From Nitratireductor indicus C115 (GTDB lineage Bacteria; Pseudomonadota; Alphaproteobacteria; Rhizobiales; Rhizobiaceae), in the NCBI RefSeq assembly GCF_000300515.1, contig NZ_AMSI01000002.1:363902-427901 (forward strand): a DNA stretch of 64,000 bases. Reading direction: 5' to 3'. How positions within the stretch are numbered: position 1 is the first letter of the stretch; each line of letters begins with the position of its first letter. The position numbers and the translations under genes were made by a program. Below, piece after piece: positions 25,981 to 34,648 of this stretch. Under the pieces are notes generated by a model. It was not told the origin of the DNA and did no database searches. It saw only the letters and a list, made by a program, of their open reading frames with translations.

Positions 25981-26872
25981 CCGCGCTCAGCATGTTCGGC
26001 CGCACCGATTGACGCCAGCGCCCGGCCTCGATCCAGGGATCGCGCGCCGCCAGCCTCTGCTCCATATCCTCCATGTGGAAAGCGTTGGCAGCCTCGATTT
26101 GCGGCAACTCCTCCCACGAAACAGGCGTCGCGACAGGTCCGCCTGCCCGCGCACGTATCGAATAAGGCGCAATCGCCGTGGCGGATCGCTCATTGCGCAG
26201 CCAGTCGATGAAGATGCGCCCCGTCCGCTTGGCCTTGGAGGCTTCCGCGACGAAACGCTTCGGCTCGGCCTTTGCCAACGCGTCTGCGAACCCCTTGGCA
26301 AAGGTTTTCACGGCGGGCCACTCCGTGCGCGCCTCCATAGTCACGACGACATGCATCCCCTTTCCACCGGTCAGCAACGGCAAGGACTTCAAACCAGCCG
26401 CTTCAAGCCTGTCACGCACGTCAAATGCGGCAGCGCGCACATCGGCGAAATCGAGCTCTTCGTCGGGATCCAGGTCGAAGACGAGCCGATCCGGCTTCTC
26501 AAGCTTGTCTATCCGTGATCCCCATATGTGGAATTCGAGCGACCCCATCTGCACGGCGGCAATCAGGCCAGCCAGGTCTTCGATATGAAGATAATCCTCC
26601 CGCCCGCCATCCTTCTCCTCGATTTCCATGCGTTTGATCGCTCCGGGAAATCCCTTCGCGCCATGACGCTGGAAAAAGCACTGCCCTTCAACACCGTCGG
26701 GACAGCGCAACAGACTGATCAGACGCTTTTTTACGAAGGGCAACATACGGTCTGAGACACGTTGAAAATGCCGCGCTACATCGAGCTTCGTCAGCCCGGC
26801 CTCAGCAAACATCGGCTTTTGCGGGCTGGAAAGTGCAATACCGGCGATCTCGATGTGCTCGTCCTTGCTCAA
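25970..26872 (-). CDS. Stand-alone LigD-type polymerase/primase domain protein
   Basis: The 300-residue protein corresponds to the polymerase (primase-like, archaeo-eukaryotic primase fold) domain of the end-joining protein LigD. The three catalytic aspartates are visible: D133 and D135 in VFDLDPDEEL, and D223 in RIFIDWLRN. The TGGKGMHVVV motif (168-177) is also present. Such enzymes add nucleotides, often ribonucleotides, at breaks joined with Ku and a ligase. No ligase, nuclease domain or ku gene is nearby, so partners must be elsewhere. The start is TTG 26872, supported by GGAG 7 bases upstream. No in-frame ATG lies near a sensible N terminus. Confidence 0.88.
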   Translation of the reverse strand: MSKDEHIEIAGIALSSPQKPMFAEAGLTKLDVARHFQRVSDRMLPFVKKRLISLLRCPDGVEGQCFFQRHGAKGFPGAIKRMEIEEKDGGREDYLHIEDLAGLIAAVQMGSLEFHIWGSRIDKLEKPDRLVFDLDPDEELDFADVRAAAFDVRDRLEAAGLKSLPLLTGGKGMHVVVTMEARTEWPAVKTFAKGFADALAKAEPKRFVAEASKAKRTGRIFIDWLRNERSATAIAPYSIRARAGGPVATPVSWEELPQIEAANAFHMEDMEQRLAARDPWIEAGRWRQSVRPNMLSAVSG

Positions 26873-26952
26873 AAGCCTTCTCCAGCTTCGCCCCTAGGGT
26901 GTTCAAGCAGAATGATCGAGCGTCGGGCGCGCCTCCAAAAGAACACGGTTCC

Positions 26953-27852
26953 CTAAGGCCGACCAGATTTGCACAACATCTCGAACGCGGCACGAATATG
27001 CTCTGCCGCCGCTTGCACAGGTGCCGACGCCTCAGGCGCAACAATCATACCGATATGGTAGTTCCCCATTTCCGGCAGACCATCTTCAACACCGAGTTCC
27101 ACCAGATCGTCGCGCAAAAAGGATTTCGGCAGCGGCGCGATGGCGAGATCGGAAAGGATGGCGGATCGCTGTCCTGTCGCATGTGCGCTCATATAAGCTA
27201 TACGATAATCACGCCCATCCCGCTCCATGGCCTTGAGCGCGCCGGCGCGCCAGGCGCATCCCTCTTCCCAGATGGAAAGTGGCAAGGGCTCGCGCAGATG
27301 GGCGCCACCGCCCTTTGCACCCGCCCACACGATCGGTTCTGTAAAGATGACCTGCACATTGGTCTCGTCCATACCGTCGGTGCAGGTGAGAAGGGTGAGA
27401 TCGAGCTGCCGGTTGGCCATGCGCTTGCGCAGATTGGAACTCTGGTCGATGACCACGTCGACCGCGATGGAAGGATGGGTCTGGGCAAAGCGTCGTAAGA
27501 CTGCTGGAAGAATGCGTTCTCCGAAATCGTCAGGCGATCCTAATCGCACAACGCCGCTGATATCCGGCATCACGAACTTCGAAACGGCCTCCCGGTTAAG
27601 CGCCAGAAGCCGCCGCGCATAATCGAGCAATAACTCTCCGTCGGCCGTCAACGAAACCGAGCGCGCATCGCGCTCGAACACCGAACAGCCCAGGAGCTCC
27701 TCCAGCTTCTTGATCTGCATGGAAACAGCAGAAGGCGTGCGGAAGACGGCATTCGCCGCGGCAGTAAAACTGCCAGTTTCGGCAATGGCCACAAAGGTGC
27801 GCAAAACATCGAGTTCCAGCAGGGGTAAGGGGTGGTTGAGCGGAGCGTTCAT
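26953..27852 (-). CDS. LysR-family transcriptional regulator
   Basis: The 299-residue protein has a LysR winged helix-turn-helix (FVAIAETGSFTAAANAVFR, then TPSAVSMQIKKLEELLG) and an effector domain (VVRLGSPDDFGERILP onward). It resembles the LrhA-like subgroup. It is divergent from the DUF1127 gene, a common rhizobial pairing, and a perfect TTATT-N11-AATAA inverted repeat lies between them. The small DUF1127 gene and autoregulation are the most likely nearby targets. Confidence 0.9.
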   Translation of the reverse strand: MNAPLNHPLPLLELDVLRTFVAIAETGSFTAAANAVFRTPSAVSMQIKKLEELLGCSVFERDARSVSLTADGELLLDYARRLLALNREAVSKFVMPDISGVVRLGSPDDFGERILPAVLRRFAQTHPSIAVDVVIDQSSNLRKRMANRQLDLTLLTCTDGMDETNVQVIFTEPIVWAGAKGGGAHLREPLPLSIWEEGCAWRAGALKAMERDGRDYRIAYMSAHATGQRSAILSDLAIAPLPKSFLRDDLVELGVEDGLPEMGNYHIGMIVAPEASAPVQAAAEHIRAAFEMLCKSGRP

Positions 27853-27890
27853 ATCTGGTAAATTCAGTTTTTCTGATCGGAACGATGATT

Positions 27891-27911
27891 TTATTTAGTT
27901 TGATTGAATAA
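27891..27911. promoter_or_regulatory. Candidate LysR operator (T-N11-A palindrome)
   Basis: TTATT (27891-27895) and AATAA (27907-27911) form a perfect 5+5 inverted repeat with 11 bases between, matching the T-N11-A rule for LysR boxes. It is located between the divergent LysR and DUF1127 genes. AT-rich palindromes can arise by chance, so this is moderate evidence. Confidence 0.45.
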
Positions 27912-27978
27912 CAGATCTTTCTCATAGTCAAGGGCATTCAATACCGAACGAGGCTGAGATAACGCACAGGAGGTCAAA

Positions 27979-28173
27979 ATGACTGTGTTGAGCCGTTTCA
28001 ATGAATATGTCCGCAACTATCGCAATGCCATGAGCCGCCGCCGCACCCAGCGTGTGATCGGCACCCTGCCCCCCGAAATCTTGAAGGACATCGGCTGGCC
28101 GAGTCAGTTCGGTGCCAACCATTATGCCTCCCGCGTGGACGGACAGGAGCATCGCGGCATTTCCCGCTTCTGA
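27979..28173 (+). CDS. DUF1127 small protein
   Basis: The 64-residue Arg-rich protein has the DUF1127 (YjiS-like) core: NYRNAMSRRRTQRVIGTLPPEILKDIGWP is split around the LPPEILKDIGWP signature at residues 30-41. In alphaproteobacteria some DUF1127 proteins influence RNA turnover and stress or phosphate responses. Whether this one does is unknown. It has a canonical AGGAGG 6 bases before ATG 27979 and sits divergent to a LysR regulator. Confidence 0.88.
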   Translation: MTVLSRFNEYVRNYRNAMSRRRTQRVIGTLPPEILKDIGWPSQFGANHYASRVDGQEHRGISRF

Positions 28174-28194
28174 AATTCGGAGCAGGAGATACGG

Positions 28195-28386
28195 ATGACA
28201 GAGCTTCTGAAATCTATCTGGTTCAAATCCGGCAGGCCCAAACCCATCAGGCCCAAACCCATCAGGCTTGAGCCTGTCTGGACGGCCCTGCGTGACTTCG
28301 TCATCGAATTCGATGCGATGATGCACCACGCCACGCATGGCCGCCCTTTAACCGACAGAAATGAGAACCGGCGCCGCAAGCGATAA
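28195..28386 (+). CDS. Small protein of unknown function with PKPIR repeats
   Basis: A 63-residue frame starts 21 bases after the DUF1127 stop with a good AGGAGA ribosome binding site, suggesting a real gene co-transcribed with it. The protein contains a short tandem repeat (GRPKPIRPKPIRLEP, residues 13-27) encoded by a 15-base direct repeat of CCCAAACCCATCAGG type. The rest, FVIEFDAMMHHATHGRPLTDRNENRRRKR, has a basic C terminus. I recognise no family. The repeat could expand or contract by slippage. Confidence 0.55.
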   Translation: MTELLKSIWFKSGRPKPIRPKPIRLEPVWTALRDFVIEFDAMMHHATHGRPLTDRNENRRRKR

Positions 28387-28531
28387 TGCCGGCGCCGGCC
28401 TCTCCGGCGATTTCGACCTGTACGCAAAAATGATTATCTACATCCGGGCGCCAGGGAATAGTATGGCACTTCGGTCGGTGGGGCATGTACGGCCTGCAAA
28501 CGGCAACAGCCGAAGCGGGTGGAGAAATGCC

Positions 28532-29017
28532 ATGGCCACTCCGATCGATTTGAAACCCGGTTCTGACCGCGAACTCGTCCTCGCCCGCATATTGGACGCT
28601 CCACGCAATAATGTTTTTCGCGCCTGGACGGACCCCGAGATTCTTCCCCGGTGGTTTGCACCGATCCCATGGTCGACCCCGAGGGCTGAACTGGACGTGC
28701 GCCCTGGTGGCGCGAGCCTTATCGTCATGGCCGACCCCGACGGAAAGGAATATCCCAACGCGGGCGTTTATTTGGAAGTGATCGAAAACCGCAGGATCGT
28801 CACGACGGATGCCTATGTGTCGGCTTGGGAGCCATCCGACAAACCTTTCATGACCCTCGTCCTGACGCTTGAGGACTCGGACGAAGGCCGGACACGTTAT
28901 ATTGCAAGGGTTCTGCACTGGAGCGTGGAGGACCGGAACATGCACCGAAAGATGGGCTTTTACGAAGGATGGGGGCAATGCGCCGAACAGCTGGAGAGCG
29001 TTGCCTCAGCTCTGTAA
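28532..29017 (+). CDS. SRPBCC (AHSA1/START-like) family protein
   Basis: The 161-residue protein has the AHSA1/CalC-type START-like fold signature: LARILDAPRNNVFRAWTDPE, LPRWFAP, LDVRPGGASLIVM, and a C-terminal MGFYEGWGQCAEQL helix. These single-domain proteins bind hydrophobic ligands or act as minor chaperones or enzymes, and specificity cannot be read here. ATG 28532 has GGAG about 8 bases upstream. The longer in-frame extension to 28361 overlaps the preceding gene and has no family content. It converges on the DUF1194 gene 3 bases downstream. Confidence 0.85.
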   Translation: MATPIDLKPGSDRELVLARILDAPRNNVFRAWTDPEILPRWFAPIPWSTPRAELDVRPGGASLIVMADPDGKEYPNAGVYLEVIENRRIVTTDAYVSAWEPSDKPFMTLVLTLEDSDEGRTRYIARVLHWSVEDRNMHRKMGFYEGWGQCAEQLESVASAL

Positions 29018-29020
29018 AAT

Positions 29021-29857
29021 CTACGGATCGCGCCAGATCCAGGAGCGGTCCTGCCACATCTTCTCACCGATCAGGCAATCATAGGCTTCCGCCTGCGCGA
29101 GAATGATCGGCGGTTTGCCCGTTCCGGCATCCGCCAGTTCCAGCACCAGTTTGCGGCGGATCGCTTCGGGAAACTGGGGCCAATCATTGACCGGGATCAT
29201 GAAAGCGCCCGGCCCGCCGATGACGCAATTGCGATAATAGATGTCGAGATCAGGGACATCGAACCCGCCTCCCGACCCTCCGCTCGTCATGAGGGGCAGG
29301 CCATTGACGGTAATTCCCTTTTCAATCAGCGCATCGCGCGCGCCCACAACCGGCGCTCCCTGATTGTTCGGCCCGTCGCCAGAGACATCCACCACACGGC
29401 GCAGGCCGCGAAAACCGCTCTCGGCAAACAGGTCGCCTGCAAACTGCAACGCACCCGAAATGGAGGTTCGGCGCGCGCTCGCAGGCACGCTGGCCGATAG
29501 CCTGTCTGCCATCCGGCGCGCATCCTCCGCAGAAGCGATGACGGTCCACGGCACCACGACATACTGGGAGAAAGACCCCGCCCACTCGAAATAGGTGACG
29601 GCAATCTTGCCATATGCCCCGTTCAGGATCGCGTTGACGACATCCTTGTGAACCAGCGCTTCCGCATAACCGCGGCGCTGTATCTCCAGTTCCCCTGCGG
29701 ACATGGAAAGCGAAACATCGACGGCAAGGACGAGTTCCACATCCACCGCCTCCTGCGCCTTTGCCACCGCGCCGGAAAAAACGAGGCTGCAAAACAAAGC
29801 CCCCGCGGCAACAGCGCCACGCCCCGGAATGCGCGATATTGCGATGAACCCGGACAT
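29021..29857 (-). CDS. DUF1194 (von Willebrand factor A-like) secreted protein
   Basis: The 278-residue protein has a signal peptide (AAGALFCSLVFSGAVAKAQ) and a VWA-like fold with a MIDAS metal site, DVSLSM (D47-x-S-x-S). Later features VVDVSGDGPNNQG and GLPLM fit the DUF1194 family of alphaproteobacteria. It is probably periplasmic and metal-binding. Its partner is unknown. ATG 29857 is chosen over 29890 because it directly precedes the signal peptide. Confidence 0.85.
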   Translation of the reverse strand: MSGFIAISRIPGRGAVAAGALFCSLVFSGAVAKAQEAVDVELVLAVDVSLSMSAGELEIQRRGYAEALVHKDVVNAILNGAYGKIAVTYFEWAGSFSQYVVVPWTVIASAEDARRMADRLSASVPASARRTSISGALQFAGDLFAESGFRGLRRVVDVSGDGPNNQGAPVVGARDALIEKGITVNGLPLMTSGGSGGGFDVPDLDIYYRNCVIGGPGAFMIPVNDWPQFPEAIRRKLVLELADAGTGKPPIILAQAEAYDCLIGEKMWQDRSWIWRDP

Positions 29858-29986
29858 GCCTGAACTATACCCCAAGCGAAATGCCCGCAAAACAGGCTTC
29901 GGCCGGATGTGCGATTAACTTCTTGTGATCGCCGATCCTGTAGAAAGAAGCACGTCAAGCTTGCGAATGGACTGGGGGCGAGGATC

Positions 29987-31717
29987 ATGGCGGACACAGC
30001 GCGCGAAGAAGCGGCACATAAAGGCACGATTCTGTTCAGCCCCGCTTTTGTCCTTGCTGTCGTGGCGCTTGTGCTGGCTGCAATTCTCCTTCTCCCGGTG
30101 AATGTGCCCATCGGGTCCATGTATTGGGACCTCTTCATCTATTTCGATGCAGCCAACCGGCTTTTTTCCGGCCAGATACCTGCAACCGATTTCTTCGCGC
30201 CCGTCGGCCCGCTTGGCTATTATCTCTTTGCCGGAGGGCTGAAGCTCTTTGCGAAAGCGCAGCCCCTGCTTCTCGTTCACTGGTCTCTGTTCGTCATCAC
30301 CGCTCCCTTGATGGCGCTCGGCCTCGCGGAAATCAGCCGCACATCGCGAAAAACGGCGTTCGCGATCCTCGTTCCCTTCCTGATTTTCGCAGTGCTACCC
30401 TTCAACACGCGCGAGTTCTTTCCTTTTCCCGGATCCGACGGCTTCGGCATCTACAACCGGCAGGTCTGCCAGCTTCTCTATGCGCTGACCGTCTCGCTGA
30501 TCTATCTGCGCAGCCAGCGACTGCTATTTATCGCCATCCTCGCAGGTATGACGGCGTTGTTCCTCACCAAGATCACAGGCTTTGCAGCCGGCGGGCTCTT
30601 GTGCCTTTTTGCTTTTCTCGCCGGGCGCGTCACCTTCAAGACAGCGCTTGCGACTGCAATCGGCTTCCTTCTGGTCCTCTGCCTCCTTCAGCTTTGGAAC
30701 GGCTTCGCACTGAATTACATCGGCGATATCCTCGCCCTTGTCGCACTCAATGAAGACAGCCTCGCTCCCCGCTTCCTGCAGGCGGCATCGCTCACCTTCG
30801 GTATCGTGCTTCCGGCGACCGCGCTCATCCTGTTCCTCCTCTATGAAGACCGCACTGCGCTGATCCGGGACTTGCGCGCACTGGGCGGACTTCGACCGGC
30901 AGCGGTCGCCCGGTTCCTCGACCGCGATGCATTCTGGATCGGTGCGGTCCTCACCATCGGTATCTTCTTCGAAACCCAGAATACCGGAAGCCAGGCGCTC
31001 ATCTTCCTGTGGCCGGCCATCCTTCCGGCGCTCATCAGCCTGTGGAAAGAACATGGACCAGACAGGGTGTTCGCAACGGCTGCCCTGCTTGCTGCCGCCG
31101 CGGCCCTGCCCCCTGTCGTCAACACCGCAGAGCGGGCTGCACGCACCTATGTGGGCGCGGTCAAGAATGTTGCGCTGCCTTCCCGGAACCTGAAAACGCT
31201 CGGTCGCGTCAACATGCGTCCTGAAATTCTGGCGCGCGCGCAAAAGATGCTGGATTTCTACGCCGACCACCGTGCCACCTATGCCGATTTCATCCGCATT
31301 CAGGAGCTGCCGGCCTATATGTTCTATTCCGAGTTCGACTTTCAGGCTGCGCACCTGATGGCCATCGACCGCGCCATCACCGATATCGAGACGCTGGAGG
31401 CCGAAAAGGGCGTCCGCTTCGAAACCATCCTCAACCTGAACTTCGTCAACCCCTTCCCCTGGCTTCTCGACCGGCAGGCGCCCGAACATGTGGCGATTGG
31501 CGCCGATCCCACCCGCGCCGTCCCGCAACCCGGCGAGGAAGCGCTCGAAGCGGTGCGCGAAACGGATCTGATCCTGCACCCGACTTGCCCGCTGACGACG
31601 GCCAATGCCGATCTTCTGAAGCTCTACGAGCCCGCCATGCGCAACCACAAGCGCGTCGAACTGGACAAGTGCTTTGACGCTTATGTGAGCCCCCGGCTGG
31701 CCGATCTAGTCGAGTAA
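29987..31717 (+). CDS. Polytopic membrane protein, probable GT-C-type glycosyltransferase
   Basis: The 576-residue protein has about ten membrane segments in its first 400 residues and a soluble C-terminal domain. After the first helix comes MYWDLFIYFDAANRLFSGQIPATDFFAPVG (described in parts: an acidic YWD, then DFFAPVGPLGY), a loop arrangement typical of GT-C enzymes that use polyprenyl-phosphate sugars on the periplasmic face, where the acidic residue after helix 1 is catalytic. This assignment is an inference from topology and motif style. Donor and acceptor are unknown. It lies near, but on the opposite strand from, the lipid-linked pentose operon at 33-39 kb. ATG 29987 has GAGGATC upstream. 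Confidence 0.65.
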   Translation: MADTAREEAAHKGTILFSPAFVLAVVALVLAAILLLPVNVPIGSMYWDLFIYFDAANRLFSGQIPATDFFAPVGPLGYYLFAGGLKLFAKAQPLLLVHWSLFVITAPLMALGLAEISRTSRKTAFAILVPFLIFAVLPFNTREFFPFPGSDGFGIYNRQVCQLLYALTVSLIYLRSQRLLFIAILAGMTALFLTKITGFAAGGLLCLFAFLAGRVTFKTALATAIGFLLVLCLLQLWNGFALNYIGDILALVALNEDSLAPRFLQAASLTFGIVLPATALILFLLYEDRTALIRDLRALGGLRPAAVARFLDRDAFWIGAVLTIGIFFETQNTGSQALIFLWPAILPALISLWKEHGPDRVFATAALLAAAAALPPVVNTAERAARTYVGAVKNVALPSRNLKTLGRVNMRPEILARAQKMLDFYADHRATYADFIRIQELPAYMFYSEFDFQAAHLMAIDRAITDIETLEAEKGVRFETILNLNFVNPFPWLLDRQAPEHVAIGADPTRAVPQPGEEALEAVRETDLILHPTCPLTTANADLLKLYEPAMRNHKRVELDKCFDAYVSPRLADLVE

Positions 31718-32006
31718 TCGGTACATCCGGCAAAGCCGGGCGAACGTCGTTCGACCGCCGCTTACATACTCGAAACAGGAAGATGAAGGTCCCGTCTTGT
31801 GCCTGAGGCACAGGTTCATGGGTGACCGAAAAATCCGGATTGCAGAAGACTGCGATGGCCCGGGTTACGCCACTGCCTTCATCCAAGATCAGCATGACGT
31901 AAATTACTCATCTCCGTGAGCAAGACCAGCCAAAGCAGCTGACATACCCCCTTTATATTCGGCGGATATGGGACTTCCAGATCGTCACGCCAGTAAAGGG
32001 CAAGAG

Positions 32007-32981
32007 ATGGACTTAACAGCAATTTTCATGATCGTCGGTTTTTCGCTGGCGGCCTATTCCATTGTCGCCAATGACGCTATCCAGACGCTCGGCACATTCC
32101 TGTCGTCGAACGCACATCGGCCCTGGTGGGTATTGTGGCTCTTCGCCTGCAGCATCCTCGCAATCGTGCTGATCTATGGCTGGGTCAGCTCTGGCGGAGA
32201 TCCGGCCTACGGACGGCTGGACAAGTTCCCGATGCCCGATGGCGGCATCTCGTTGATGTATCTGATCCCGCCCTTCATCATCCTGATCCTGACGCATTTC
32301 GGTGTACCCGTATCGACCACCTTTCTGGTGCTGTCGGTCTTTGCCATCGGATCGGGAGCATCGCAAAACATCGGCGACATGCTGATCAAGTCGGGACTGG
32401 GCTACGCCGTCGCGTTCATCGCCTCGATTGTCCTTTATTACACGGTGTTTCGCCGCACCACCGAGTATTTCGACAAGACCTATGGCGAACCGATCCCCGC
32501 CTATTGGACGGCGCTGCAATGGTGTTCGACCGGGTTTCTCTGGAGCCAATGGCTCATACAGGACCTTGCCAATATTTTCGCCTACCTGCCCCGCCAGCTC
32601 ACCGCCTGGGAGCTGGGGCTGGCATTGGTCTGGCTGTTTGCGCTGCATGCCTGGATATTCAAGAACAACGGCGGCGCGATACAGAAGATCGTGACAACCA
32701 AGACCGGAACCGTCGATATTCGCGCGGCAACGATAATCGACTTCATGTACGGGATCATTCTGTTCGTCTTCAAGGAGATGAGCGACATCCCCATGTCCAC
32801 CACCTGGGTGTTTCTTGGGCTTCTCGCCGGTCGGGAATTCGCGATTTCCTTCCATATGTACAAGCCCTCGGCGCGGGAAACCTCACGCATCGTCGGGCAG
32901 GACGCCGCCAAGGCCATGCTCGGGCTGGCGGTCAGCCTGTTGCTTGCCTTCGGTCTGCCCGTGGTATTTGGCCTGCGGTAG
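32007..32981 (+). CDS. Short PiT-like integral membrane protein
   Basis: The 324-residue polytopic protein carries two copies of motifs that mark PiT phosphate transporters, in degenerate form: VANDAIQTLGTF (20-31) and IQDLANIF (184-191) in place of GANDVAN, and PVSTT (101-105) and PMSTT (262-266) in place of PVSTT/PISST. The order and spacing of each half match the PiT repeat. It is much shorter than the 510-residue Pit in this window. It may transport phosphate or another oxyanion. The substrate is not known. AAAGGGCAAGAG precedes ATG 32007. The 289 bases upstream contain only small hairpins such as CCGGC/GCCGG near 31728. Confidence 0.72.
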   Translation: MDLTAIFMIVGFSLAAYSIVANDAIQTLGTFLSSNAHRPWWVLWLFACSILAIVLIYGWVSSGGDPAYGRLDKFPMPDGGISLMYLIPPFIILILTHFGVPVSTTFLVLSVFAIGSGASQNIGDMLIKSGLGYAVAFIASIVLYYTVFRRTTEYFDKTYGEPIPAYWTALQWCSTGFLWSQWLIQDLANIFAYLPRQLTAWELGLALVWLFALHAWIFKNNGGAIQKIVTTKTGTVDIRAATIIDFMYGIILFVFKEMSDIPMSTTWVFLGLLAGREFAISFHMYKPSARETSRIVGQDAAKAMLGLAVSLLLAFGLPVVFGLR

Positions 32982-33057
32982 AGTATTTGCCGGCGTCGGG
33001 TGGGGTCACCCGGCGCCCGCAACGATGCGCAAAGCGGGAGGACAAGGCTCCGCATGC

Positions 33058-33083
33058 AAAAAAAGGCCGGGACAAGCCCGGCC
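33058..33083 (-). terminator. Terminator of the lipid-linked pentose operon
   Basis: On the minus strand a GGCCGGG / CCCGGCC stem (33083-33065) is followed by a run of seven T residues (33064-33058). It lies about 80 bases after the aminotransferase stop. A second hairpin, AGAGCC/GGCTCT at 33121-33141, precedes it without a T-run. Confidence 0.85.
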
Positions 33084-33164
33084 AATTGTTATGCGAGAGA
33101 CAAAATTTCCAAGATATTTCAGAGCCTTGAAAAGAGGCTCTGACTCATCTTGTCAAAGCACGAA

Positions 33165-34637
33165 CTACTTCACCTGGCTTTTCACAAAGTCCTTCACGAT
33201 GGCCACGACACCCCGCCCAAGCAGGTCATCAAGCGAATCCACCAGCTTGTCGACATGTTCGCGCTGCATAATGAGCGGCGGCAGGAGACGCACAACATTG
33301 CGGTTGTATTCCGTGAAGGCCACCAGAACATCGTAGTCCCTGAGGAGCAGCGCGCCGACGAAGCCCGACAGCGAACCTTTCAGCTTGTCGTCGAGCATGC
33401 CGACCACCGGGCGCATCACAGCCGGAAGCGTCTGCGAGAAATCCTGGAACTCCAGACCCATCATGCAACCGCGCCCGCGCACGTCCTTGATGATGCGCGG
33501 ATACTTCTCCTTTAGCGCCTGGAGCCGCTGAAGCAGATAGGCGCCGGTGCTCTCGGCGTTTTCCATCAGCCCTTCGTCATAGAGGGTGTTGATGCCCTCA
33601 ATGGCCGTGGCACAGGCCTCACCGATGCCACCAAACGTTGCCATCGCGTGAATCATCGCCGTTTTCGGAGAACCATAGGCCTTCATGTAGATGTCGCGTT
33701 TGGCGATCATCGCAGCCATGGCCGCCTTGCCCGCGCCCAGCGATTTGGCAAGTGCGGTGATATCCGGCACCACATCGTAATGTTCGAAGGCATAGAAGCG
33801 GCCCGTACGACCGAAACCGCATTGCACCTCATCGGCAACCCAGATGACGCCATACTGATCGCAGAGCTGGCGCAGCTTCTGCCAGAATTCGCGTGGCGCC
33901 TCATTGATGCCGCCGCCGCCCTGAACGGTTTCAAGAACGATGGTCCCGATCTCCGGATCGGTGCGGAATGCTTGCTCGATAGCGTCGATATCGCCAAAAG
34001 GCACGCGCACCGTGTTGTCGGTGAGGCGGAACTCGGCACGGTAGAGATTACCGTCCGTGATCGTCAGCACGCCCTTCGTCTTTCCGTGGAAGGAATTTTC
34101 GGCATAGACGATCTTCGGACGCTTCGGGCCCGCGGCGCGCTCGGCGAGCTTTACCGCCGATTCCATGGCCTCCGAGCCCGAGGATCCGAGAAACACCATG
34201 TCGAGATCGCCCGGCGAGCAGGCGGCAAGGTTGGCCGCCAGTGCCGTTGCATATTGCGACATGAAGGCAATGGCGATTTCCTGCCGCTTCTCGTCCTGGA
34301 ACGTCTTGCGGGCCTCCAGAATGCGCGGATGATTGTGGCCAAAGGCGAGCGAACCGAAACCACCGAAGAAATCCAGAATCCTGCGGCCGTTCTGATCGAT
34401 GTAGTACATGCCCTCGGCGCGCTCGATCTTCACCTTGTGGAAGCCGAGCAGCTTCATGAAGTGCAACTGCCCGGGATTGAGGTGCGCCTTGAAGAGCTCC
34501 GTCATCTGATCGACGCTAAGCGCCTTCGCCTGATCCAGCGTCAGGAGATCGGGGCGCGCAATGGTGCGCGGGGCGAGTTCCGGTGCATTCGTCACGAGCC
34601 TTGCTCCTGTCGTATCGGTCTTGGTCACAACGGTCAT
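33165..34637 (-). CDS. Class III PLP-dependent aminotransferase
   Basis: The 490-residue enzyme has the class III aminotransferase fold: FFGGFGSLAFGHNHP, FLGSSGSEAMESAVKLA (phosphate-binding region), WVADEVQCGFGRTG with the PLP-contacting Asp, and K298 in ALAKSLGAGK as the probable Schiff-base lysine. Relatives act on ornithine, omega-amino acids, hopanoid side chains (HpnO) and similar aldehydes. The length is greater than for ornithine or acetylornithine aminotransferases. It is the last gene of a five-gene operon for a lipid-linked pentose, 11 bases after the epimerase gene, suggesting a role in amination of a sugar or lipid product. Confidence 0.85.
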   Translation of the reverse strand: MTVVTKTDTTGARLVTNAPELAPRTIARPDLLTLDQAKALSVDQMTELFKAHLNPGQLHFMKLLGFHKVKIERAEGMYYIDQNGRRILDFFGGFGSLAFGHNHPRILEARKTFQDEKRQEIAIAFMSQYATALAANLAACSPGDLDMVFLGSSGSEAMESAVKLAERAAGPKRPKIVYAENSFHGKTKGVLTITDGNLYRAEFRLTDNTVRVPFGDIDAIEQAFRTDPEIGTIVLETVQGGGGINEAPREFWQKLRQLCDQYGVIWVADEVQCGFGRTGRFYAFEHYDVVPDITALAKSLGAGKAAMAAMIAKRDIYMKAYGSPKTAMIHAMATFGGIGEACATAIEGINTLYDEGLMENAESTGAYLLQRLQALKEKYPRIIKDVRGRGCMMGLEFQDFSQTLPAVMRPVVGMLDDKLKGSLSGFVGALLLRDYDVLVAFTEYNRNVVRLLPPLIMQREHVDKLVDSLDDLLGRGVVAIVKDFVKSQVK

Positions 34638-34648
34638 GGAAACCTCCC

